Below are positions 1 through 8,644 of a stretch of 64,000 bases of DNA, piece after piece. Position numbers and translations under genes: made by a program. The stretch is from Viridibacillus sp050279675 (lineage in GTDB: Bacteria; Bacillota; Bacilli; Bacillales_A; Planococcaceae). Each line of letters begins with the position of its first letter. The stretch's first letter is position 1. The notes beneath the pieces are model-generated. The model was not told where the DNA came from, searched no databases, and worked only from the letters and a program-made list of their open reading frames with translations. The stretch covers positions 62,001-126,000 of the forward strand of contig NZ_JBNNUK010000002.1 of NCBI RefSeq assembly GCF_050279675.1, read 5' to 3'.

Positions 1-231
1 TAAAGATTTTCGTCCATATTTCATCCTTTGACCTTTAAAATGTATCTCACCTGAAGTGGGTTGCAATATCCCATTTAAATGCTGAAATAATGTAGATTTA
101 CCAGCACCGTTATTACCGAGTAATGCAATTTTCTTACCCTTTTTTATAGAAAGAGAAAGTTCGTTTAATGCAATCGTGCCATCTTGATAGCTATGTGTAA
201 GGTGTTGAATGTCAAAAAATAGCTCATCCAT
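1..231 (-). CDS. cbiO: Cobalt ECF transporter ATPase CbiO (5' part only)
   Basis: N-terminal 77 residues of an ABC ATPase; the rest lies beyond the left edge. The start ATG overlaps the cbiQ stop (shared ATGGATGA). A Walker A motif GNNGAGKST is visible at residues 39-47, preceded by the usual beta-strand and a short aromatic A-loop region (HSYQDG). As the last visible gene of the riboswitch-controlled cbiMNQO set, it should be the energising ATPase of the cobalt ECF transporter on the inner face of the membrane. The family call is firm; cobalt specificity comes from the neighbours. Confidence 0.93.
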   Translation of the reverse strand, partial: MDELFFDIQHLTHSYQDGTIALNELSLSIKKGKKIALLGNNGAGKSTLFQHLNGILQPTSGEIHFKGQRMKYGRKSL

Positions 232-1018
232 TTAGACTTCCTCCGAACCGAATATGAACAGATACAATACTAATTGAAATGAGTCCAATTACTACCCAAT
301 TTCTTTTAGAAAATGAATATTCATTCTCTAATAATTTTATATCTTCCGTATAGCACCGAGAATTCATCGCAATAATTAATTCTTTAGAACGCTGAAACAC
401 ATGGACAAATAAGGAGGAAACAAGTAACCCTAACGAATTAATACTTTGTTTTACAGTTAAATAACCAAGACGAGAATTTTGTGCTTGATGAATTTTAAGT
501 GATGTTTCCAAAAAAACAAAAATGAAGCGATATGTGATCTCGGTTAATTCGATTAATAATGCTGGTACTTTCAGCTTACTTAAGACATGTAAAATATCAT
601 GTACAGGTGTAGTCAATGTTAAGAAGTATAAGCAACTAATACTACTTAGCACTGTAAAAAATAATTGAATTGCCGTCTCAACACTATTTTCCGTAATAAA
701 AATATGTAATCCTAGAAATTTAGTTGTCCAAAGTGATGAGGTAATTAAGGAATAGTTACTTGAAAATGAAATCAAAATGGTCAGCATACTCGATAATAGG
801 AAAAAACTAGGTACTAATAATAACTTGAAATAATATTTAAAAGGAATTTTTGCACCTAAAATTGTAAAAGCACTCATCACAATAAGTGTGATGAGTGATA
901 CAAGTGTGTCTCTCACAGTTAACGAAAATAACATCAGAAAAAAGGTAAATACCATTTTTTCTATTGGATGAATATGCTGCCAACGATTCATATAAGCATA
1001 TTTATCAATAAGAAGCAT
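224..1018 (-). CDS. cbiQ: Cobalt ECF transporter transmembrane protein CbiQ (EcfT)
   Basis: 264 residues, several hydrophobic segments and a charged cytoplasmic loop near the C-terminus, as in the EcfT/CbiQ family. The coupling motif that touches the ATPase grooves is present in the variant form MNSRCYT (family usually has Ala-Arg-Gly). It sits between cbiN and cbiO, one base after cbiN and overlapping cbiO, so translation is probably coupled. Role: membrane scaffold linking CbiO to the CbiMN substrate-binding unit. Confidence 0.93.
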   Translation of the reverse strand: MLLIDKYAYMNRWQHIHPIEKMVFTFFLMLFSLTVRDTLVSLITLIVMSAFTILGAKIPFKYYFKLLLVPSFFLLSSMLTILISFSSNYSLITSSLWTTKFLGLHIFITENSVETAIQLFFTVLSSISCLYFLTLTTPVHDILHVLSKLKVPALLIELTEITYRFIFVFLETSLKIHQAQNSRLGYLTVKQSINSLGLLVSSLFVHVFQRSKELIIAMNSRCYTEDIKLLENEYSFSKRNWVVIGLISISIVSVHIRFGGSLNG

Positions 1019-1019
1019 C

Positions 1020-1322
1020 TTATATTTGCCCCTCTTTATTTTTAACAGTATCTTTTCGTTTGTATTTACCTCTTGTTAAACCAACAAAGTAACCGATAAA
1101 GCCAGCACCAATCGCTGCTTGAAGACAGAATAATAGACTTTCGATTTCACCACTTGGTGGTTCCCAAATACTTGAGAACCAAGGCTCATAAGAAGCATTT
1201 ATTTCACCAATGGCAGCTTCAGCTTCACCATCAGCCCCTCCGAATTCAGCTCCTTTTTGAATGAAAAGAGGGAAGATTGCAAGAATGACAACGATTGAGA
1301 TTAGTATTAGATTTTTTTTCAA
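1020..1322 (-). CDS. cbiN: Cobalt transport accessory protein CbiN
   Basis: 100 residues with two membrane segments (about residues 5-23 and 63-82) separated by an acidic extracytoplasmic loop, the standard CbiN architecture. The stretch GGADGEAEAAI and the WFSSIWEPPSGEIESLLF segment are typical of the family. CbiN assists metal loading of CbiM. The gene overlaps the end of cbiM by four bases and is followed immediately by cbiQ. Confidence 0.94.
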   Translation of the reverse strand: MKKNLILISIVVILAIFPLFIQKGAEFGGADGEAEAAIGEINASYEPWFSSIWEPPSGEIESLLFCLQAAIGAGFIGYFVGLTRGKYKRKDTVKNKEGQI

Positions 1323-2080
1323 CGTTGTTCAGCCCCTTTCGAGAGAACGCGCAGCGCTTTTAGCTCAGCTACGTTGTATTTTTTTAAGAAATTCATAATG
1401 ACCACAGTTAAAATACCTTCAGAAATAGCTAAAGGAATTTGCGTTAATGCGAAAATACTACTGAATTTAGTGAAAGAAGCAAAGAATCCACCGACTTCAG
1501 AAGGGAAAGCAAGTGCTAATTGAATAGAAGTGACTAGATAAGTGCCAAGATCACCTAAAGTTGCAGCCAAAAATACAGCAAATGCAAAAGGTAAGCCTGC
1601 TTTAGAAGTCCCTTTGTATACACCGTAAGCAATTAGAGGACCAACGACTGCCATTGAAAAAGCATTTGCACCAAGTGTAGTTAAGCCACCGTGAGCTAAA
1701 AGCAATGATTGGAATAAAAGAACAATAAAACCTACAATACTCATTGCAAATGGTCCAAATAATACAGTTCCTAAACCTACACCAGTAGGGTGAGAACAAC
1801 TACCTGTAACAGAAGGGATTTTAAGTGCAGATAAAACAAAAGCAAAAGCCCCAGATAAGCCAAGCATCATTTTAGTATCTGGATTTTCCTTAATTGTTTT
1901 ACTTATTGATCGGAAACCAATAATCAAAAACGGAATTGTTACTGCCCACCAAAAGATAGCCCATTCAACAGGTAAGAACCCCTCCATAATGTGCATGGCA
2001 AATGCTTGTTTTGGAACAATCATGACAAATGCTAAAAAGTAGATTATTTTCCAGATAAATATTAATTTTAACTTATTCAT
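1319..2080 (-). CDS. cbiM: Cobalt ECF transporter substrate-binding protein CbiM
   Basis: 253-residue polytopic membrane protein, the S component for Co2+. It begins with a signal-peptide-like extension (about residues 1-28, ending AFA) followed by MHIMEGFLP, which in CbiM proteins forms the metal site at the mature N-terminus; cleavage before MHI would expose it. The conserved SCSHPTGVGLG segment is present near residues 93-103. RBS AAGGGAG precedes the ATG. First gene of the minus-strand transporter operon, downstream of a B12 riboswitch and terminator, so it should be repressed when adenosylcobalamin is plentiful. Confidence 0.95.
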   Translation of the reverse strand: MNKLKLIFIWKIIYFLAFVMIVPKQAFAMHIMEGFLPVEWAIFWWAVTIPFLIIGFRSISKTIKENPDTKMMLGLSGAFAFVLSALKIPSVTGSCSHPTGVGLGTVLFGPFAMSIVGFIVLLFQSLLLAHGGLTTLGANAFSMAVVGPLIAYGVYKGTSKAGLPFAFAVFLAATLGDLGTYLVTSIQLALAFPSEVGGFFASFTKFSSIFALTQIPLAISEGILTVVIMNFLKKYNVAELKALRVLSKGAEQR

Positions 2081-2184
2081 ATTATTCTCCCTTTTGTTTA
2101 TGTATTTTTATTGGATATACAGTGATATACAAATAACACCTCCTATGAAATACCTCTCTAGATAGGGCGTACAGCAATTTTTTT

Positions 2185-2219
2185 AAATAAAAAAGCACCT
2201 CTTTCATAGAAAGAAGTGC
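2185..2219 (-). terminator. Riboswitch-linked terminator before cbiM
   Basis: On the minus strand an 11-bp near-perfect stem (GCACTTCTTTC with GAAAGAGGTGC, 3-base loop) is followed by a run of T. It lies between the B12 riboswitch and cbiM, the position expected of the switchable terminator. Confidence 0.85.
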
Positions 2220-2292
2220 GTGAAGGAAAAGTCATCAAAAAATAAGACTTACTCACTTTCACACCCATCCTCGTAGGTTGAAACAGTTCCTC

Positions 2293-2455
2293 ACTTTATG
2301 GCAGGTCTCCTGGCTTAGATTCATCATTTTGCTACAGCCTTCCCGTCATTTGACAGTGACATCTTGTAGCAAAACTCCTCAATACAGTGGCGGGACCGCG
2401 CCGGATTAACACCGACTTCCCTTTTCAGTTAAACGCTAATTTAACACCATAAAGT
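2293..2455 (-). promoter_or_regulatory. Cobalamin riboswitch controlling cbiMNQO
   Basis: On the minus strand the aptamer shows the core elements GGGAA, the B12-box-like CCGCCACTGT and the 3' element AAGCCAGGAGACCTGCC. A perfect 9-bp P1 helix closes it (ACTTTATGG at 2455-2447 with CCATAAAGT at 2301-2293). It is followed by an intrinsic terminator, so control is by transcription attenuation. Confidence 0.95.
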
Positions 2456-2642
2456 TTATTGAATTGTTTGATTTCAGAATATAGTGTATCATGGGAAATT
2501 TCTTTCTACTAGATTTTTTTTATGTGATTTTCAAAAATATTGAAAATGAGTAGTAAAGTAGATATAACTGTTTTGAACGACTTTATATAGGTGAAAATGC
2601 AAACTTTAAATTATGACAAGATAATATTCATAAAAAAACTAT

Positions 2643-2670
2643 TTGAATCTAGTAAAATTTAGTATATGAT
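2643..2670 (+). promoter_or_regulatory. Candidate sigma-A promoter of the cobalamin operon
   Basis: TTGAAT and TATGAT separated by 16 bp, about 50 bases before the riboswitch aptamer. Good match but not tested. Confidence 0.5.
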
Positions 2671-2718
2671 AGTTACAGATTTAGAATTTACTGAATAATA
2701 CAATTGAATATCAAATTT

Positions 2719-2890
2719 AAAAGTGCCGACATGTTTGGACTATTGAGCATGTTGGATAATAGGGAAATCGGTTAGAATCCGATGCAGCCCCCGCTACTGT
2801 ACCGCTGATGAAATGATAATACTCACTGGTGAAATACTGGGAAGAGATCAAAGTAAAGTGACGCGTAAGCCAGGAAACCTGCTTTTATAA
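2719..2890 (+). promoter_or_regulatory. Cobalamin riboswitch controlling the cbi operon
   Basis: Contains the conserved elements GGGAA, ATCCGATGCAGCC, the B12 box CCCGCTACTGT, CTGGGAAG and AAGCCAGGAAACCTGC in order. A terminator lies about 90 bases downstream and before cbiW. Divergent from the cbiM riboswitch; the two share the intervening 260 bp as promoter region. Confidence 0.96.
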
Positions 2891-2975
2891 TTATGAACGA
2901 TACTTTTCGGAGGGAAAGGTGAAGGCTACAGTGGACGACGCTTATTTTTTGTGTTGTCTGAATAATCTAGTTTTT

Positions 2976-3007
2976 AAACCTTAATTCTTTGAATTAAGGT
3001 TTTTTTA
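2976..3007 (+). terminator. Riboswitch-linked terminator before cbiW
   Basis: Perfect 12-bp stem AAACCTTAATTC / GAATTAAGGTTT with a 3-base loop and T-run, about 90 bases before cbiW. Probably the off-state of the B12 riboswitch. Confidence 0.9.
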
Positions 3008-3095
3008 TTTGCCAAAATAGATAACTAGTTGCCAATTCACCCTATTTCCATAGATTTTTCTTGAAAAATGATGAACATCGTATGGGAGGAACACT

Positions 3096-3461
3096 ATGAC
3101 AACTTGGAATTTAGAAAGTATGAAAAGCCATTTGCTTATTTGCAATGGCAGTAGTTGTTTGAAGAAAGGCGCGGAAGAGGTAACGCTGGCAGTCAGAGAT
3201 GAGATTGCTATGCTTGAGATTGACGAACAAATACATACTACTCGAACTCGCTGTAATGGGCGTTGCAAAGATGCCTGTGTCGTAATTGCATATCCACAAG
3301 GTACTTGGTATAAAGCTGAATCTCCTGAAATTGGTCGTCAAATTGTACGTGATTGTATGGATCAGCAAGTTGCACCTCATGTTGTATACCAAACAATTAA
3401 TGGCAACATGACGCAAAACCCGACATCAGGAGCGATTAAAGGTATTTCGAAAAACAAATAG
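3096..3461 (+). CDS. cbiW: CbiW-type thioredoxin-like [2Fe-2S] protein
   Basis: 121 residues. Cysteines at 16, 21, 53, 57 and 61 (contexts CNGSSC and CNGRCKDAC) fit the thioredoxin-like [2Fe-2S] ferredoxin fold (NuoE-like, with four ligands). ATG with RBS GGGAGGA. It is the first gene of the operon, as cbiW is in the Bacillus megaterium cobalamin operon, and directly precedes cbiH60. A redox role for corrin assembly is inferred from position; the function of CbiW is not well established. Confidence 0.8.
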   Translation: MTTWNLESMKSHLLICNGSSCLKKGAEEVTLAVRDEIAMLEIDEQIHTTRTRCNGRCKDACVVIAYPQGTWYKAESPEIGRQIVRDCMDQQVAPHVVYQTINGNMTQNPTSGAIKGISKNK

Positions 3462-3489
3462 TTAGATGTAACGAAAAGGAGATGTTTGA

Positions 3490-5163
3490 ATGTCGCAACT
3501 TGGAAAACTTTATGTAGTCGGTTTTGGTCCAGGTGATTTTAAACATATTACAACTAGAGCAGTTGAAGCATTGCAAGAAAGTGATTTCATTATCGGTTAT
3601 AAAACGTACGTTGAACTCATTCAAGATTTAATTGATAGTAATACAGCAGTCATCAGTACAGGTATGACTGAAGAAGTTTCTCGGGCTCAAGAAGCTGTAA
3701 GACAAGCTGAAAATGGTAAAAAAGTGGCAGTTATTTCAAGTGGAGATTCCGGTGTCTACGGAATGGCCGGACTAGTTTATGAAGTGTTAATCGAAAAGGG
3801 ATGGACAGAAGAAACTGGTGTTGAAATTGAAGTTATTCCTGGTATTTCGGCTATTAACTCTTGTGCTTCTTTACTTGGCGCACCAGTCATGCATGATTCA
3901 TGTACGATCAGCTTAAGTGACCATCTAACTCCATGGGATTTAATAGCAAAACGTGTGGAAGCTGCGGCAATGGCGGATTTTGTAATAGCTCTTTACAATC
4001 CACGTAGTGGCCGTCGTACACGCCAAATTGTCGAAACACAACGTATTTTACTACAGTATCGTTCACCTGAAACACCAGTAGGGTTAGTAAAAAGCGCCTA
4101 TCGTGATAGACAAAATATCATCATTACTAATTTAAAAGATATGTTGAATCATGATATTGGCATGTTAACGACAGTTGTCATCGGCAATTCATCGACATTT
4201 TTGTATGACAATAAGATGATTACACCTCGTGGTTACCAAAGAAAGTACACATTGAATGCCGAAAAACAACCACTTAAACCACATCAACGCTTGAAAGAAG
4301 AGGCTGAGCCATGGGCAATGGACCAAGAAACCGGTATTCAGCGTAGTCAAAATATTGAAAGTACACCTGCTTTAGAAAGAGCCCAGCTACAGTCAGTTAT
4401 AAAAACAGAACCAAAACCTGAAATTAGCTCTTTTGAAATGGCATTAGATGCATTAACTCGTGTGACGGGTCAACAAGTGGAAACTCAAACTACTTTTGTA
4501 CAACAAGAAATGGAATCTATTTTCGAATTAGCCGTAAGCCCTGGGGTTGCCAATAAAAGATTTACACCAAAACAAATGTTGACATTAGCTGAAGTAGTTG
4601 GAGAAAAAGGGACAATGGAATATACACCAAATCATAATATTCTTTTGAAAATTCCAACAACAATACCAGATATCATTACAGCTAAACTGCAAGAAGCAAA
4701 CTTTATTCTGTCACCAGTAGGTGATGTTGTCACAATAAAAGCATGTGATTTCTGTAATGGTGAAAAAACTGGCGGTATTCCATATGCAGAGGAACTTCAA
4801 GAAAAACTTGGCGGTCTGAACATGCCTAAAGAATTTAATATCGGTTTTAATGGCTGTGGTATGGCATGTTACAAAGCTGTGATGGAGGACGTCGGAATTG
4901 TCTATCGAAAAGGTAAATTTGATCTTTTTGTAGGTGCGAAACCAGTTGGTAGAACGGCTCATCCAGGACAACCGGTAGCAGAGGGCATCGAGCCTGAGAA
5001 AATTGTAGAAGTTGTCAGCAATATTGTTGAAGAATATCGTCAAAACGCACATCCGAACGAGCGCTTGTTCAAATACTTCAAACGTGTGAAGCGAATTCAA
5101 GGATTTAACTATCAAGATATGTCACCAAAAATTGAAATTGAACCTGCACCTTGCGGGGATTAA
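3490..5163 (+). CDS. cbiH: CbiH60: cobalt-factor III C17-methyltransferase fused to an Fe-S domain
   Basis: 557 residues, about twice a plain CbiH. Residues 1-250 are a tetrapyrrole methylase (GFGPGD at 11-16, SSGDSGVYGMAG, and the NPRSGRR segment) that methylates C17 and drives ring contraction. After a linker (about 255-340) the C-terminal part resembles the sirohaem-independent half of nitrite/sulfite reductases, with cysteines 419, 422, 456 and 460 (CDFC and CGMAC) able to hold a [4Fe-4S] cluster. The same fusion is known in Bacillus megaterium as CbiH60. RBS AAAGGAGATG eight bases upstream. Confidence 0.95.
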   Translation: MSQLGKLYVVGFGPGDFKHITTRAVEALQESDFIIGYKTYVELIQDLIDSNTAVISTGMTEEVSRAQEAVRQAENGKKVAVISSGDSGVYGMAGLVYEVLIEKGWTEETGVEIEVIPGISAINSCASLLGAPVMHDSCTISLSDHLTPWDLIAKRVEAAAMADFVIALYNPRSGRRTRQIVETQRILLQYRSPETPVGLVKSAYRDRQNIIITNLKDMLNHDIGMLTTVVIGNSSTFLYDNKMITPRGYQRKYTLNAEKQPLKPHQRLKEEAEPWAMDQETGIQRSQNIESTPALERAQLQSVIKTEPKPEISSFEMALDALTRVTGQQVETQTTFVQQEMESIFELAVSPGVANKRFTPKQMLTLAEVVGEKGTMEYTPNHNILLKIPTTIPDIITAKLQEANFILSPVGDVVTIKACDFCNGEKTGGIPYAEELQEKLGGLNMPKEFNIGFNGCGMACYKAVMEDVGIVYRKGKFDLFVGAKPVGRTAHPGQPVAEGIEPEKIVEVVSNIVEEYRQNAHPNERLFKYFKRVKRIQGFNYQDMSPKIEIEPAPCGD

Positions 5164-5184
5164 CACTAAGGGGGAATTGTATTT

Positions 5185-6099
5185 ATGAAAGCCATATTAT
5201 TCGTAGGTCATGGTAGTCGTTTAGCAGAAGGTAATGCAGAGGTTAACAAATTTGTTGAGCAATTAAAGCCAACTTTAGATGATCAACTACTAGTAGAATC
5301 TTGTTTTTTAGAATTCGCATCACCAAACATTGCGCAGGGAATTGATAATTGTGTTGCTAAAGGTGCAACAGACATCCATGTTATTCCGATTATTTTATTA
5401 CAAGCGGGACATTCGAAAATTCATATTCCAGCAGCGATTGACGAAGGTAAAGCAAAATATCCTACTGTAGAAATTACATATGGTCGTCCACTAGGTGTAC
5501 ATGAATCCATTTTCTCAATTTTAAAAGAGCGGTTAACAGAAGCTGGTTTCAATCATGAAGAGGAAAATAAAGATACAGCTATTTTATTAATCGCACGTGG
5601 TGGTAGTGACCCAGATGCTAATAGTGACTTTTATAAAATTGCCCGTATGCTTTGGGAACAGTTAAATGTTCGTACAGTAGAATGTGCATTTATGGGTGTA
5701 ACTTACCCGACAGTTGAGGAAGGTATTGAAAGATGTCAGCAACTCGGAGCAAAAAAAGTAATTATGCTTCCTTACTTCCTATTCACAGGTATTCTGATGG
5801 AACGTATGGAAAAAATGGTTTTAAGTTATCAAACTACGTACCCTGAATTAGAAGTGAAATTAGCGGCTTACTTCGGTTATCATGCTGAACTAAAAACAGT
5901 ATTAGCAGATAGAGTTGTAGAATCACTTCAAGGTGATGTGAAAATGAACTGTGATACTTGCCAATACCGTATCAATGCAATGGAATTTGTAGAGCATCAT
6001 CACCATCATGACCATGATCATGAACACGGCCATCATCACCACCACGATCATGACCACCACCATGAACATGATCACGAACATGCTGGTACTGTAAAATGA
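5185..6099 (+). CDS. cbiX: Sirohydrochlorin cobaltochelatase CbiX (long form, His-rich tail)
   Basis: 304 residues with two CbiX repeats (about 1-120 and 130-245) and catalytic His9 in VGHGSR. It inserts Co2+ into sirohydrochlorin or factor II. Two cysteines at 256 and 259 (CDTC) can help bind an Fe-S cluster as in the Bacillus megaterium enzyme. The last 30 residues are an almost uninterrupted His/Asp/Glu tract (about 271-299), a probable cobalt store or delivery tail. The stop overlaps the cbiJ start (ATGA). Confidence 0.95.
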   Translation: MKAILFVGHGSRLAEGNAEVNKFVEQLKPTLDDQLLVESCFLEFASPNIAQGIDNCVAKGATDIHVIPIILLQAGHSKIHIPAAIDEGKAKYPTVEITYGRPLGVHESIFSILKERLTEAGFNHEEENKDTAILLIARGGSDPDANSDFYKIARMLWEQLNVRTVECAFMGVTYPTVEEGIERCQQLGAKKVIMLPYFLFTGILMERMEKMVLSYQTTYPELEVKLAAYFGYHAELKTVLADRVVESLQGDVKMNCDTCQYRINAMEFVEHHHHHDHDHEHGHHHHHDHDHHHEHDHEHAGTVK

Positions 6100-6866
6100 T
6101 TTTGTTTTTAGCAGGAACAAGCGATGCAAGAGAATTGGCGATAGAGTTACAACGAATTGGATACCCGATTTTAGCAACTGTTGTCACTGAATCAGCTGCA
6201 AAAAGTTTAGTTGAAGCAAATATAGAAACACATATTGGACGTCTAACAGCTGAAGATATGGCTCAATTTATTCAATCAAAAAATCTAAAAACTGTAGTTG
6301 ATTCATCACATCCATTTGCAGAAGAGGCATCAAAAAACGCGCTAGAGGGTGCAAGATTAGCAAGTGTGCCATATATCCGTTATGAACGTGAAAGTCAGCA
6401 ATTCGAAAATGACAAATTAATCTTAGTAAAAGACTACGAGGAAGCAGCGAATTTGGCGGCCAAAAAACGTGGTGTCATCATGCTGACAACTGGCAGTAAA
6501 ACACTTGGTACATTTACTGAGAAGTTATTAGGTTTAGAGGATACAAGAGTCATTGCCCGTATGCTACCACGTTTAGATAACATGGAAAAATGCGCAGAGC
6601 TTGGTGTAGAGCAAAAGAATATTGTTGCTATTCAAGGTCCATTTTCAAAAGAGCTTAATATGGCACTTTATAAGCAATACGGTGTCACTTTAATGATTAC
6701 AAAAGAAAGTGGCAAAGTAGGTTCAGTTGATGAAAAATTAACAGCAGCTCTAGAATGTGGCATTGAAACAATTATGATTGCAAGACCGAAAGTAGCTTAT
6801 GAGAATGTTCATTCTACTTTTATAGATGTAATTCAAGCATTACAAACTCAACTTTCCCAAATTTAG
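6096..6866 (+). CDS. cbiJ: Cobalt-precorrin-6A reductase CbiJ
   Basis: 256 residues. N-terminal Rossmann-like start LFLAGTSDARELA and conserved VDSSHPFAEEAS and TTGSKTLGTF segments mark the CbiJ/CobK family, which reduces precorrin-6A with NAD(P)H. Start ATG overlaps the cbiX stop by four bases (coupled translation). Confidence 0.94.
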   Translation: MILFLAGTSDARELAIELQRIGYPILATVVTESAAKSLVEANIETHIGRLTAEDMAQFIQSKNLKTVVDSSHPFAEEASKNALEGARLASVPYIRYERESQQFENDKLILVKDYEEAANLAAKKRGVIMLTTGSKTLGTFTEKLLGLEDTRVIARMLPRLDNMEKCAELGVEQKNIVAIQGPFSKELNMALYKQYGVTLMITKESGKVGSVDEKLTAALECGIETIMIARPKVAYENVHSTFIDVIQALQTQLSQI

Positions 6867-6878
6867 GAGGCAGTCCAA

Positions 6879-7529
6879 ATGGATTTTAGAACAGATTTTA
6901 AACCTTTAACAGTTGATCCAGATAAAATTTACGAACATAGTTTTGCTACTATTTTAGAGGAATATGGTCAGCATGATTTTACTGAAGATGAATGGAAAAT
7001 CATTCGTCGTATTATTCATGCTTCAGCCGACTTTGATTTAGGTCGCTCAGTCATCATTCATCCAGATGCGATTGAAGCGGGTATTAGAGCTATTCGTTCT
7101 GGTAAAGCAGTTATCGCTGATGTGCAGATGATTGAAAGTGGTACAGGACATAAACGTTTCCAAAAACACGGAGGAGATGTATATTGCTACATTTCTGATG
7201 AAGATGTTTCGAAAGCAGCAAAAGAAGCAGGTGCTACACGTGCCATTATGTCAATGCAAAAAGCTGCGCATTTACATGAGGGTGGTATTTACGCAATTGG
7301 AAATGCACCAACTGCATTACTTGAATTGATTCGCTTAATTAAAGAAGGTGTAGTAAAACCTGATTTAATTATCGGAATGCCTGTTGGTTTTGTATCTGCT
7401 GCGGAATCAAAAGAAGAATTAGCTAAAATCACAGAAGTACCGTTTATTACGAACCTTGGACGCAAAGGTGGTAGTACCGTAACTGTTGCTGCACTTAATG
7501 CCATCTCATTATTAGCTGACCAGGCTTAA
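6879..7529 (+). CDS. cbiC: Cobalt-precorrin-8 methylmutase CbiC
   Basis: 216 residues. Moves the methyl group from C11 to C12. The catalytic-histidine region RRIIHASADFD and the IGMPVGFVSAAESKEEL segment are diagnostic of CbiC/CobH. RBS GGAGG nine bases before ATG; two bases separate it from cbiD. Confidence 0.96.
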   Translation: MDFRTDFKPLTVDPDKIYEHSFATILEEYGQHDFTEDEWKIIRRIIHASADFDLGRSVIIHPDAIEAGIRAIRSGKAVIADVQMIESGTGHKRFQKHGGDVYCYISDEDVSKAAKEAGATRAIMSMQKAAHLHEGGIYAIGNAPTALLELIRLIKEGVVKPDLIIGMPVGFVSAAESKEELAKITEVPFITNLGRKGGSTVTVAALNAISLLADQA

Positions 7530-7531
7530 CA

Positions 7532-8644
7532 ATGCAAAAGAAAGAGAAAAAAGATCCATCGCAAATGCGTCATGGCTATACAACAGGTGCTTGTGCAACA
7601 GCAGTAACAAAAGCAGCTTTAACGGCTCTTATTACTGGCGAAGCACAAGAAACAGCAACGATCCATTTGCCGGTGGGCCGAGATGCGACATTTACCATAG
7701 AGAAAAATACCTTTGTAGGAAATTCAGTAAGTTGTGAGACGATAAAGGATGCTGGAGATGATCCAGATGCAACACATAAAGCATTGATTATTTCTACTGT
7801 CAGCTGGGGTGATCAACCTGGAATAATTTTAGATGGAGGAGTCGGCGTGGGACGAGTGACCAAGCCGGGTCTTCCTGTTCCTGTTGGAGAAGCTGCAATT
7901 AATCCAGTCCCAAGGAAAATGTTGAACACTACTGTCCAAGAAACGCTAGATGAATTTCAAATTGACCGTGGAGTAAAAGTTGTCATTTCTGTTCCTAATG
8001 GAGAAGAAATTGCAAAAAAGACGTTAAATGGTCGATTGGGAATTATCGGAGGTATTTCTATTTTAGGTACTAGAGGAACCGTTGTACCTTTTTCTAGTTC
8101 GGCTTATATGGCCAGTATTGTTCAGGCGATTAGTGTAGCAGTTGCCATGGGTTGTGAACATGTCGTGTTGACAACAGGTGGTCGAAGTGAAAAATATGGC
8201 ATGCAACAATATGAAGGACTATCTGAGGAAGCTTTTATTGAGATGGGTGATTTTGTTGGTTTTTCATTAAAGCACTGTAAACGTCTAGGAGTTAAAAGAG
8301 TGTCATTAGTAGGTATGATGGGAAAATTCTCTAAAGTTGCTCAAGGTGTCATGATGGTTCACTCGAAAAGTGCCGCAATTAATTTTGAATTCATGGCAGA
8401 ACTTGCAAAAGACGTCGGAGCACCTGATGAGCTAGTGCAAGAAGTGGTAGGAGCAAATACAGCTTCTCAAGTTGGTGAGATGATGATGGAAGCTGGTTAT
8501 GATCAATTTTTCAATCATTTATGTGAAGCATGTTGTTCAGCGTCTCTCAACCATGTGCGAGGAGGACTTATAATGGATACTGCCATTTATTCCATGAAAG
8601 GACAATTATTAGGGAGGGCTGATTGTATTGACTCAATCGATTAA
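7532..8644 (+). CDS. cbiD: Cobalt-precorrin-5B C1-methyltransferase CbiD
   Basis: 370 residues, full length. The N-terminal RHGYTTGACATAVTKAA motif and LTTGGRSEKYG and GMMGKFSKVAQG segments are family hallmarks. Methylates C1 during the anaerobic-type pathway. The start has almost no Shine-Dalgarno and lies two bases after the cbiC stop, so initiation is likely coupled. Its end overlaps cbiET by 17 bases. Confidence 0.95.
   Translation: MQKKEKKDPSQMRHGYTTGACATAVTKAALTALITGEAQETATIHLPVGRDATFTIEKNTFVGNSVSCETIKDAGDDPDATHKALIISTVSWGDQPGIILDGGVGVGRVTKPGLPVPVGEAAINPVPRKMLNTTVQETLDEFQIDRGVKVVISVPNGEEIAKKTLNGRLGIIGGISILGTRGTVVPFSSSAYMASIVQAISVAVAMGCEHVVLTTGGRSEKYGMQQYEGLSEEAFIEMGDFVGFSLKHCKRLGVKRVSLVGMMGKFSKVAQGVMMVHSKSAAINFEFMAELAKDVGAPDELVQEVVGANTASQVGEMMMEAGYDQFFNHLCEACCSASLNHVRGGLIMDTAIYSMKGQLLGRADCIDSID

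Noticed and set aside
3005..3416. Minus-strand frames opposite cbiW
   Set aside because: Shadow frames; the plus-strand gene has clear motifs and SD.
6001..6080. Short tandem repeat or CRISPR-like tract in cbiX
   Set aside because: The repetition is of His and Asp codons within an intact reading frame, without repeat-spacer structure.
5923..6187. Minus-strand frames rich in Met/Val opposite the CbiX tail
   Set aside because: They are the antisense of His/Asp codon repeats, with no SD.
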